Below, piece after piece: positions 11,421-22,200 of a stretch of DNA of 64,000 nt. The position numbers were made by a program, and so were the translations under genes. The stretch covers positions 124,001-188,000 of the forward strand of contig JBBELK010000627.1 of assembly GCA_037783545.1 (NCBI GenBank), read 5' to 3'. A model generated the notes under the pieces. The model saw only the letters and a list, made by a program, of their open reading frames with translations. It did no database searches and was not told the origin of the DNA. This DNA comes from Henricia sp. BOLD:AAB3569 (lineage: Eukaryota; Echinodermata; Asteroidea; Spinulosida; Echinasteridae). Position 1 is the first letter of the stretch, and every line of letters starts with the position of its first letter.

Positions 11421-12325
11421 GTAAAGTAGGTACCGGTAATTCCAATTATGTGTTACACTTGCATGCTACATGTACTTACCTGCAACTTTCAAATTTTCAA
11501 ACTTTTAATGGTCCGCAATTGAAACAACGATTTATTTTCTCTTATGTTTAAGTGTGTACACTCAAGTGTTTAACATTATTCGTTAAATTTGTTTTAGTTT
11601 AATTGAGTCATTAGCTACATACATTAGTCAAGAGAAACAAGCTTTAAATACAGACTTGTTTTGACCATTTGGTATCAGTAAAAACTCTGTAAAAAAAATG
11701 TTCATTTAAATTGTATTACTAGTGTTAAATGAGTCCTACAGGTAACTACGTAGTATGAAAATCAAATTTTGTGTTTTTTTACAAAAACAAAAAGTACTGT
11801 AATATTGAATTTTAAGCAGTTATCCATGTTACTTATTTAAGGATTATACAGCATGACAGATGGTCTGGTTTATATTATGGGCCTACGCCATAAATTATGG
11901 ATAAAGCCTTTGTAGGAGCATACATTCACCAGTACAGTAATAGCGCACGTAGGCGGATGGAAATTAAATACTACCCAAAGACCCGTGTATACGCTGTTTA
12001 TCTCTTGATAATTCTGAACCATATGGAGATGTTTTATTTTAATTTTTGAACATTTTGGCAAATTTATATTGCACTTTTGCTGGGAAAAGATGTTGAGTTT
12101 TAAAAAGAATCTCATCTTTTCAGCTGATTTCCTTTTTTTTTGTAGATTTAGGACTTTTTTCCCAATGTCTCTTTCATTGTGTGAAAAAGTGTGGGATGTT
12201 TCCTCTTTCTTTTTGTATGTGGGTGGATTCCTAAATAGTTTCCTTTTTCTTTCATTGTTCACTGCTCGTGTCCTCTGCTACATGTACATGCTATGTACAT
12301 GTATATTTACGCACAATATGGAAGT

Positions 12326-12350
12326 GTTTGTTTGTTTTGTTTGTTTGTTT
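12326..12350. repeat. TTTG microsatellite
   Basis: Short run of GTTTGTTTGTTTTGTTTG type. Confidence 0.85.
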
Positions 12351-12436
12351 TAATTTTAAATACATGTACACGTACGTCATTGTGAAGCCCCATTCCCACT
12401 TTCACAAATCGTCAAGTTCTAGGCCTATAGCCGGAT

Positions 12437-12886
12437 AGTCTGGTTCCCAGACCAAAATATCCCGACTATTCTGAGATGATATTTAGGTCCGGCAACCGCC
12501 AATATACATACACATGTTAGTCCAAGATATTGAAACAGGAGGAATTCGATCCTCCTGTTCCCGCAGTTACCCGAATGCACGTCCGGACGTTATCGTTAAT
12601 CGTCGGGTACGATTCGTCAGTGTTTCGCCGCGTGTTTATTTTACGATGATGCAGACAAGGTTTGAATTTGATTTTTGATGCTATAATGGGCATGTGTTTT
12701 ATTGGCCAAATATGGAATAATTGTTATACACTCGTGCCGTAGTGCGCAGTGTGCTTTGAAAATTAACGATTATGCGCTCCAAAAAATAAATGCATGACGT
12801 AATGCTTAGTGCTATTTTAAACACTATGGTAGCCGGTCCTCATATTCAGTCGTTGTATGTGGAATATGTGGAGCGGGAACCAGTCT
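12437..12886. mobile_element. Possible inverted-repeat element AGTCTGGTTCCC
   Basis: AGTCTGGTTCCC at left and GGGAACCAGTCT at right. The right end with its GGAATATGTGGA neighbour recurs at 29695-29720. Only about 12 bp of terminal repeat. Confidence 0.45.
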
Positions 12887-13223
12887 AATAAGCCGGACTG
12901 CCACAAACTGGTGGTTCTTGGCCTTTCGGCTGAAAAAGTGCCCCGCCACCATGTGGTCACGACACATTATGAAATCACTACGCCACCGCTACGACATCGC
13001 AGAAGTGTCGCAAAACACCGCCACGATCTCATGAAGACTTGACAATACACCACCAAGAATCGCCAAGAATTGTCACGGTCTATCACATGGTCAATACGAA
13101 AAGTCACTAATAAGTCACGGTGCTGGTACAACATGCCACACAATGGTTTCTTGACGGTTGGCTTCGTGACACATTTTGCTACATGTAGTTCTTGGCATTC
13201 GTTTCCTCACGAATGGTCACGAG

Positions 13224-13371
13224 TAGACCGTATCGAATAGCCCCCATTTCATGGGGCAGTTTCTTTGTCCCTTTAGGACATGCATGGTTGCACATATTGT
13301 GCTTCCATTGTTGAACGGTTTAAGTAACAAAAGGTGCCCCACGAAATGGCGGCTATTCGATACGGTCTATA
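13224..13371. mobile_element. Palindromic element TAGACCGTATCGAATAGC, copy 1
   Basis: Ends TAGACCGTATCGAATAGC and GGCTATTCGATACGGTCTA, followed inward by GGGGCAGTTTCTTTGTCCC. Other copies: 25128-25237 and 36365-37018. Confidence 0.82.
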
Positions 13372-14184
13372 CTCGAGAATCTGCCAGCTGCCGTCACAAA
13401 ATCGCCAAAACATCGACAAGACTGGACCAAGACAACATCAAGACATGACAAAACACGTAAAGATGGCTAACAATTTTTGGAAATTTGTTCAGCACGAAGT
13501 GGGCCCTCCTGACCCATGACCGCACATCAAGACAAGCCAAGACGTCATTTCTAACTGTCAGCAAAATTGTTGTCTACAGGATTCACCAAAACATGTGTCA
13601 TGTTACAGATCGTGAATGTGGGAACATAAAATGTAGCTTTAAAATGTTATGACAGTAGGATAGGCCGTTTGTGTTCAAATGTAAGATGCATTAAGCGCAG
13701 TTATGGGATACCAGTACATGGTAGGCCTACATGTACTTGGATTAAGAGATAAACAATTGAAAGCCTTTCTGCGTCATCAGTGATAATGCTTTGAAAGGAA
13801 ATGCGTAACTTGAAATGGGAGGAAAACGTCCATCATATCACAAACCTTTACGTCATCCCAGAAATGGATGACCATTTAGCAGATGCTTGTTATGAACTAT
13901 AGTAATGAGGGAAGGTGGTTTTTATAGCTTGTTGGTAAGAATGAATGTTGAATAGGGTTTGTTTTGCCCTTACCCGATTCACCCTGTATAGTCCTACTTA
14001 GTGCCTCCCCAAGACATGAGAAAAACTCTATAGCGTGCTCCGGTGGAACTCAAACCATCCTGCACACTAGGCAGATGTTTTAGAGATATATTGTCTGTGC
14101 GTTTTTGGGTGTGGCACCTTAAAAAAAAAAAAAAAATTGATTGATATTTTTTTCTGGAAACATAAGTTATTCGCTTCTAAATGA

Positions 14185-14650
14185 GACGTCAACGAAAAAA
14201 AAAAATCGACCAACGTTTAGTTATCGGACAATTACTGTCAATATTTTGAATTATTGGCGGTCCGCCAATAGTTCAACTCTTGCTAAGGCATAGACTTGCC
14301 CAAGTCTGACTTCCCACATTCGGTCTGTGGTGTGCAGCATTCGGCGCGCCCTTTCGACTGGTGGCCTGTCTAATCTCTTTTTATTCTGTTTCTTCTGTCT
14401 CGGAAAGTATTCTGTGACAGAAAGAGGAAGATTTGACGGGCTGCTGGTCCGGAGGGCACGCTGTGCGCGGGAGGACAGACTTGGGCAAGTCTAGGCAAAG
14501 CGCAAAAACGGCTGTATATAAAACTGCCGTTTTTTTTTACAGGGTTGCTGATGTCTAAAATACAAAGTATGATATTTTTTCGTTAAAATAAAGTAAAAAA
14601 TTCGTTCGGAGAAAGAATTTGCTGAGAACCACGGACAATATAACTTTAAC
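14185..14650. repeat. Dispersed repeat C, copy 1
   Basis: ATCGACCAACGTTTAGTTAT, ATTGGCGGTCCGCCAAT (palindrome), GACTTGCCCAAGTCTGAC and later GACTTGGGCAAGTCTAGGCA. Internal hairpins; shared with 51962-52835. Confidence 0.75.
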
Positions 14651-14724
14651 CACTAGACCACCGAGCAGCAATGCTTCAGAAAACCTTTAAAATCTATCCA
14701 TGGAAGTGAATGGTAAAAATTGTG

Positions 14725-15013
14725 TGAATAATAATAACACATGCATTTGTAAAGCGCCATCTATCTATGTAAACATATTCCGAGGCGGCTGTTGCCATTA
14801 TTACCGCTGCCATCAGGAAATCACCAGAACCATTTCGCTTCAACTAGGTGTGCAACCCGGCCAAGGCGCACAATCCTATCAGCAGTTAGATTGTGGCATT
14901 CCCCATAACAGCTTCCCATATATCGCTTGGGTTGACGAGGCAACTGGGATTAAGTGCCTTGCCCAGGGACACAGACATGTTGGTCGAAGTGGGGCTCGAG
15001 TCCCCAGTCAGTG
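14725..15013 (-). mobile_element. tRNA-derived SINE (family 2), 5'-truncated
   Basis: Reverse copy of the element at 24452-24780, from its A/T repeat tail (here AATAATAATAAC) to the B box (GGGGCTCGAGTCCCC). Head truncated. Confidence 0.83.
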
Positions 15014-15019
15014 AACACA

Positions 15020-15185
15020 TGTTTTTAAAACCACCTTCATCAGTTTCATTAATTTCTTACAAAAAGTATCATCTTAATTGGACAAAGATAAATTCATGTA
15101 CTGTGGTGTTTGTTACAACTGCAATCAACACTTTCAGTAATTTTTCTTGTCAACTCATAAAGTAAAATTTTGGGTCAACTACATG
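15020..15185 (+). repeat. Dispersed repeat A, 3' part
   Basis: AAAACCACCTTCATCAGTTT ... TTGTCAACTCATAAAGTAAA; directly follows the truncated SINE of family 2. Confidence 0.68.
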
Positions 15186-15521
15186 TACATGTAAGTGGCT
15201 GCTTTTCTAGATATACCAGTAAAAACCGAAGCTCCTTGATATCCTTGTTTACAAGTAGAGCCATATATCCGCATTGGACATATTCCAGAAAGATTTTATC
15301 CAGATAATTCATGGGTAATTGTTTTTCCATTGTACACACTTGGATGTGGCACAGTTTAAAAAAAGATTACATGGTTAAAAAACCGGGCAGGGGTTTGGGG
15401 CGTATCTTAAGTGATCTCTGGGAGGGGTGGTTATTTCTCTGTAGGGCTTGCTAAGCTCACATGATAGCCAATCCCAATTGGTGAAGAACAACTGCACTAT
15501 CGTGATTGGAGACCACCAGTT

Positions 15522-15655
15522 GGCTTCATACTCAATTGGTAGGGCGTCTGCACATTAAGCAGAAGGTCTGTGGTTCGAATCCCGGTGGAGCCAAGTTGCT
15601 TTTCACTGCATTTCCCAAACCTCATATGGACACTTTTAAGAACGGGAACAACAGC
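15522..15655 (+). mobile_element. tRNA-like SINE head (family 3)
   Basis: TGGCTTCATACTCAATTGGT ... GTGGTTCGAATCCC..GGAGCCA folds with a complete 7-bp acceptor stem and a 5-bp anticodon stem (TCTGC/GCAGA). The D arm is one base short, the T stem is mispaired and position 33 is C, so it is not a functional tRNA. The tail CTTTTCACTGCATTTCCC is shared with 22895-23000. Confidence 0.72.
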
Positions 15656-16050
15656 ATATCTAAAGAGTAATGTTGATAAACTGCCTTGTAGAAATTTCAG
15701 CCACATACATGCAGTAATACTTAAAGGCACAGGCTTGTCAGCAATGCGCGCCCGCCAAATTCGTGCTCGAAACACACAGCTCCATGCCTTTGCTATGGAG
15801 CTGCGTATTGCGTGGCACACATTTGGCGGGCGCGCATTGCTGACGAGCCTGTGCCTTTAAGAAAACCATAAAAATCCATACATGGTTTTGAATGGAATGG
15901 TAAAGCACCTTCAGTTGGCAATATCTCCCACAAAGTTACCATTTTACACTGGGGAAAATATCGCATGGTGTTGGTTACCATTGCTATCAACACTTTTAAT
16001 CTTGGAGTAACATTTTGGGTCACTGCAAATGATGTAATGGGGTTCTAAAA
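15640..16050 (+). repeat. Dispersed repeat A, interrupted by foldback element
   Basis: GATAAACTGCCTTGTAGAAA ... GTAATACTT, [foldback 15728-15855], AAAATCCATACATGGTTT ... CAGTTGGCAATATCTCCCAC ... TTGGGTCACTGCAAATGATG. Ends shortly before MRPS11 exon a. Confidence 0.78.
15728..15855. mobile_element. TTAA-flanked foldback element, copy 3
   Basis: AGGCACAGGCTTGTCAGCAA ... GACGAGCCTGTGCCT flanked by TTAA on both sides. It interrupts a dispersed repeat between GTAATACTT and AAGAAAACC. Confidence 0.87.
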
Positions 16051-16084
16051 TATACAAATCTCTTTTAATTTTTGTTTCCAACAG

Positions 16085-16215
16085 GAAGACCTACATTCCT
16101 CCCGAGTCGACAGACACGCTGGTTTTCGGGGGAATCCCCTTCTACGAGCTTCCGATTATCCACATCAAGGCCACGTACAACAATACCCACATCAACATTA
16201 CAGATCACACCGGAC
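16085..16215 (+). CDS. MRPS11: MRPS11 exon a (start of uS11 core)
   Basis: Acceptor TTTCCAACAG, donor GTAAGTT. The exon holds 1 base + 43 codons + 1 base and reads [14 protein letters not shown], then [17 protein letters not shown] up to DHTG. The leftover C pairs with the GA that opens the microexon to give Arg. It is preceded by a dispersed repeat ending about 35 bp upstream. Confidence 0.93.
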
Positions 16216-19200
16216 GTAAGTTAAAGATGATTTCAAAGTCAATGCCATTACTTCCTCGTATATTAAAAAATTTCCTGGTTTATTTCCTAATTTGTTTGGA
16301 AGATTTGACTAAAGTGGGACAAATGTATTTTCATGATTAAAGGAGAAGTATACACAAGAAACAAAGGACGTTGTTCTATTTCAACGTGTACATTATTATA
16401 CACCTATAAAAAAAGTATACAATCATAAAATTGCAGATAAAATGGAAATTGTATTATATTTAGAAAATTGGCTCAAACATATCGTTAGACATCGGTTTCA
16501 TGTTTTCATTAACACCGGCATCATGTTGGGAATTTCACGTCTGGCTGAACAGGGGCTAGTTTTGTAAACAAAGCTAAGATTAATTTGCACCAAAAAATGG
16601 AAGATGCAAAACAGGATCAAGGAGCATGAGAGGTCAATCTGACATGTCCTTTCTTTGCTATCAGCTTTTCGGAGAGTTTGGCTAACCCCTTCCGTCCTCC
16701 ACGTGACCATCTTTTTCTGCACTAAAATTTGCACGCTCAGCTTAACACCAAAGGCACGCCTGATCACTGCTCTGTTCTGTCTGAGATGGACCACTTTGGT
16801 TGTTATTCGTCTCTCCAGGTCATCTAGTTCCACGGGCAGTAACAAAAACGTGGACTTCAGATGTCCCATTACAAGTCCAGTGATGTTAGGTCTGGTAAAT
16901 TTGTGAAATGGACTTGGGATTAGCCCCCTTAAAATCACCAGACCTTACACCACTGGTCTTGGTTTTTCTTGTGGGAACATCTCAAGTTTTTGTTAATGTC
17001 CGTGGAACTGGATGAACTGGAGAGACGAATAAGAATCAAAGTTGCCCTTCTCAGGCTGAACAGAGCTGTATCAGGCGTGCATTTGGTGTTATGCTGAGCG
17101 CGCAAATTTTAGTGCAGAAAAAGACGTTCACGTGGAGGACGGAAGGGGCTGGCTAAACCTTCCAAAAAGCTGATAGCAAAGAAAGGACATGTCAAATTGA
17201 CCTCTCATGCTCCTTGATCCTGTTTTGCATCTTCCATTTTTTGGCGCAAGTTAATTTTAGCTTTGTTTAAAAACTAGCCCCTGTTCACTCAGGCGTGAAA
17301 TTCCCAACTTGATGACGAGGACGTTAATAAAAACATGAAACTTATGTCTACCGATATTTTTGATTCAATTTTCTAAATATGTACTTTTTTTGATACACCC
17401 TGTATACTAGGCAACAAAAGAAATTCAAAGATTTTCTTCAATTTTCGTGAAAAAGCAATCAATCTGAGAGTGAGAATAATTATTTTCAGCACAGAACATT
17501 CATGCAGTCATTCATGATGAAGCTGTTATGTGAATATTTTGATGACAACTTAATTACAAAAGAAATGTTCACTGAAAATTGCAATTTGCAATTTGCAAGT
17601 GGATACAAACTTCACACGAATGGAAATTAGAGAAGTCTTGTAGTAGCCTATAGACGCCGCCGTTTTGTTCGAAAATGAGGCAACGAAATAATGGCGTTAT
17701 TACGTACTTCTTTTGTACATTTGTTTGGCAGTACAGGAAAAAGTTGCATGCAGAAATGTCATTCATTGTCCAGTTTTCAGGCAAAATGGCAGTACCCATA
17801 GTGCAAGGTATCGCTACAATAGACCGATCCAGTAAGCTCCGCCCATTTTGGAATTGACCAATCACAGCCTCAGGTTGAGGTAACCAAAAAGTAGATCTCC
17901 ATTTTGGTTACCTAGGTCCTCAAAATTTTGTGCACAGAGCTACGGCGAAATGCAGCACGAGTGACACAAAAACACCATAAACATCCTTTTTATCAGCGCA
18001 GAGGACCCTTGCCGGTTTAAAACGGATTGTATAAGACTATCCAAACCTACTTTTAATCCCTTCATCAATGTGTTTTTTTGTAAACGGGAAAAACTCACCA
18101 AAATTAGCTTGTCATTTTGCTATGTTGTGCATTCACTGCGTTCTAGATGTGTGCCAAGATGTTTTTGTTCGATCGCCCGCGTTACGCGTATTGCAGGCGT
18201 GTTGTACGTGCACGCACACGACCGGATACTTAAGTGCGCATTTTGCTTTCGAGCGTGCAGTTTCTGTGTGCATGTGCATGTGCGTGTTTCAATACGCGCT
18301 GACCAGGACGCTGACGCACGGCGCGGCCACGCGACTCTACTGCACACGTGCCTTACATGTGCGGCATGTTGCTAGGCAATTTCTAAATGGGCGGAGCTTA
18401 CTGGGTCGGTCTATTGCCATTCTTTGCGAAGTTTGTATGCGCTTTTCAGTGAGTCAAATTTCTCGTTCTTTGTGTGGCAATTATGTTCAAGATGCACTTT
18501 GTAGGGCAAGACAAGCCCCATTTAATATTCATTCTCTCTGACCAAGCTAAATCGCATTCTGTCAAGATGCATTTGTTCAGCACAATGTCTTTTGTCTCTT
18601 GGGTACATGTATATTTCTCCTTTAAAGGTGCATTGTGCCTAAGTTTTAGTTCTATAAATAAAAGCGTAGAATGCACACAAAAAAGTCAAGAAGGAGAATA
18701 AACCCTTTGTACAGCAGCCATCCTAGGAGGCAAACTCTAAGTGTTTCCATTGTTACATCGTTTAAATAAGAAAACCTGCCCAGCACCAAAATGGCTGCCG
18801 ATGCAAAGGGTCCCTTGGGTGATTCGCAACTGTTTAGGTAATAATTTGAAATGCCTAGTTTGCCTGTAATTTTTGTACGGATAATTTTTCCTGTTTTTAA
18901 CAACATTAGCACTGCATGCAGCCTCATTTCGGATGCTGATCCATTGTATTATATAATTACATCATAAGTTTTTTCATTTGCAAATTTTATCACAAAAGAA
19001 AACACTGAGACCCTCATTTTCAAAGACAAGTGAGTCTTTCCATTTTGGCAACACAGACCATATTTTCCAGAAAATACCTTTGTCTGGTCTCAAAATAAAA
19101 GAAATAAGTTTAAGTTGTTCTGAAGAGATAACTTGGCCCCAAAGAGGTTACAAATAGTGTGACAACATGCCTTTCTAAATCCCTGTCTACAAATTTCCAA

Positions 19201-22200
19201 TATACGCTCGTAACCGGGACAGCCTAAAATGTAACACAAGTGTCCATCCCGGTTACGAGCATATATTGGAAATTTGTACACAGGGTTTTTAGAAAGGCAT
19301 GTTGTCACACTATCTGTAACCCTTTTTGGGCCTAAGTTATCTCTTCAGAACAACTTAAACTTATTTCTTTTATTTTGAGACCTGACAAAGGTACCGGTAT
19401 TTCCTCAAAAATATGGTCTGTGTTGCCAAAATGCCCCCTTTACTGTGGAAAGACCCAATTTAAAATTCCTGTAATACATGTAGGCCTACATGTAATCTCC
19501 TAAAAGAAAAGTTGAAAATTTGATGGCACTGTTTGTCATGTTATTGGAATGTCTGTTTATTTACCTTTACAATGTTGACCTATTTTTAATGATCATGGAA
19601 AATGCAGCACAAAAAAAAGTACATGTACTGGTACGTCTTGTTTATTCCTCGTTAGTGATTGAAGCTTCATTGTTCGGTTGGACACATGTAGGCCTAATGA
19701 CATGTTTGGCAAATTCTGTTTGAAACAGAGTTGCTGGACCCTCAAACAAGTAACTGTCACAAATGTGGTGTCGTTGTGAAAGGCAATTGATGAGCTTTCC
19801 ATTGATATGCAACATGATATGTACAGGTCACAAATAGCACTGTGTTTACACTCAACCGGCAAAGGTGGATACAGACCCAGCATTTTTATTACGACCACAA
19901 AACTGAACATTTGCCGTGTTTACACTACACCTTGATTTGGCTTCAACTCGCCTTCAGAAACTGCAAAAGTCACCACTAATTGTAACTGCAGTGCATGCGT
20001 GAGCTGTTAGGTGTTGCGGAACTGGTGCCAGATTGGTCAATTAAGTCTACCACACGGCGGGCACCATCCTAAGGACACTCAAATTGCTGAATCTGTATCC
20101 GGGTAGCGTCTACACTACAAGCGACCTCGACAATTGGGGGGTTGAACCCCACAATTGCGGGGTTCAACCCTACCCCAAAGGTGACTTGAAAAAGGCGAAT
20201 CAGACCTTTTTCAAGTCGCCTTTTGCGTTTACACTTAGCGCCTACCCAGCTTCAACTCGCCTTTTTGGAAATTGCGGAGTTTGATTCGGCAAAGGCAAAT
20301 CGAGTGTAAACAGGCCTTAACTGAGATATAGGTGATGAAAAACAACTTTCCAAACTTTTTTGAAGAGTTTATTTCTGGATGGTCACTGCTATTGGCCGAT
20401 ATAGGCCTACAGAGGACTGGATTGGTGTTTATATTAAAAACGACCAGAGTTGAGCGGGATTTGAAAAACATGTTCTGACAAGGATATTTGGGTCAAACAT
20501 TCAGCGTGTCACAGAACATACAGCACATTATACCAGACTGGAATGCAGTATCACGACTTTGATACACGAGTTTACCATGCAACAGTTTCCACCTGTCTTG
20601 AATTTCTTCGTTTTTCCTCCCCTTTTTGACCCTCTTCTCTGCCTCTCATCCCCTGGGTTTTCACCCCTGGGCCCCTCACAGGAAAGAGCTTTTCCAGAAC
20701 AACATGTGTGAGTATTAGTATGGCTACTTTGTTTTAATCCAGTTTATCCTAAGAAGGTATAACATTTTTCAGATTTTTGGGGGGTGAAAAGCTACTCGAC
20801 CACAAAGGGGTACAGTAGTGGCTAAAAGGTTTTACCAGATACTAGAACAGAGGGATACATTGTATTTTTTATTAGAACATTTTAAAAACATATATTTTTG
20901 CAGTGTTTGACTTTTTGACAGTAAACATTTACCGAGACCGTAGGAGAGCATGCGCAGTGTCCCTTCGCAGTTTGACCTTCACCGCCGGCCCAGATGTACG
21001 CTTTGAGAGTGCTTTTACTGACTCGATTGTGTCCGCATTGGACTTCTCGTCTCGGGAAAAGTTCCCTAGTCAATTTTCCAGAAAAAGTAACCGCTGAACT
21101 CGCATTGGACTTAAAATGGGAAAAATACCCATCGTCTCAGTAAGTTTTCCCCCAAAAAAAATCCAATGTGGACAGGCCTTTAGACTTGAGAATCAGGACT
21201 TAAGTTGGCTCAAGTCCTTGTATTACTTGAAGAGTCCAACCTCAAATGACTTGGATTAGTATTTGAGTTGCTGAAAGGAAATACTTGACTTGACCCGGAC
21301 TTAACATATTTTGACACAAGTCTGCCAAAAAGGACATTTATGATCTTTTTGTTAAATTGCAATGGAGTGTCTGATTTTTTTTACCTTTTTGGGGGTGACA
21401 AAATATTTCCGGAACAAAAATTTGAGCCTGGTGTAAAGCATGTCTGGCCTAAACAAAAACAAATGAATTCCCCTTAATAGCTGCAAGTGCAAAGGGCATT
21501 GTGTTTTTTAATTAGACTGAACTGAAGTTTAAACATATCATTTTTTTCAGAAAGATAATTAATCAGAAAAAAATCTGAAAATGGAAACCTGGGAAAGAAA
21601 ATTAGAATCTTACTTCCGGGGGGAAAAACCTGCATGCAGTTGGCCAAAATCAGAAATTGGTAACTAAACTGCAATTTTTGAAACTTTAACGAGATGTGAA
21701 GGTTTGAACTTTAGCAAGCACAGATGCCTGAGGCCAAATAAACCACTTAAGGTTTTATTGTAGCACATGGATACATAACAAATTTGTTGCCAAATTTGAA
21801 TTCGTTTATAATTGGCAGATATCGGTCTATACAAAAACTTGTTACTAAACTCAAAAATTCACCCAACCCAATTTGTCTCCTAAAAATGAAATCCATCATA
21901 CATGTATTTTTTGGAAGAGTGCCGAGAGAGTTGAAATTTGTTTGCCTTCATCGAGTCAATTCATTTCGCACTCATTCACATTAAGCCAGCCAGCAAATTG
22001 GATTTTGCACTCCACCTTTTTATCAGAAACACAGGCGATATTAGTTTGTTTTTTTGACGAGAAGGGGGAAGGGGGAAGGTTGGGGAGCGTGTTGAAAGCA
22101 CCTCTGCCTGAATAAAGGGGAAGAGAAAGCTAGCCATGGAAACCAAATGAGTCTAATGAGATCAACCGAACGAAGATCATTCCGCAAAGCAAATGCCAGT

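Noticed and set aside
15527-15598. Functional tRNA gene
   Set aside because: D arm one base short, T stem mispaired, C at position 33, and the tail continues as a repeat also present at 22.9 kb.
16498-16938. 146-codon minus-strand frame
   Set aside because: Lies in the arm of the 1-kb palindrome; no protein motif.
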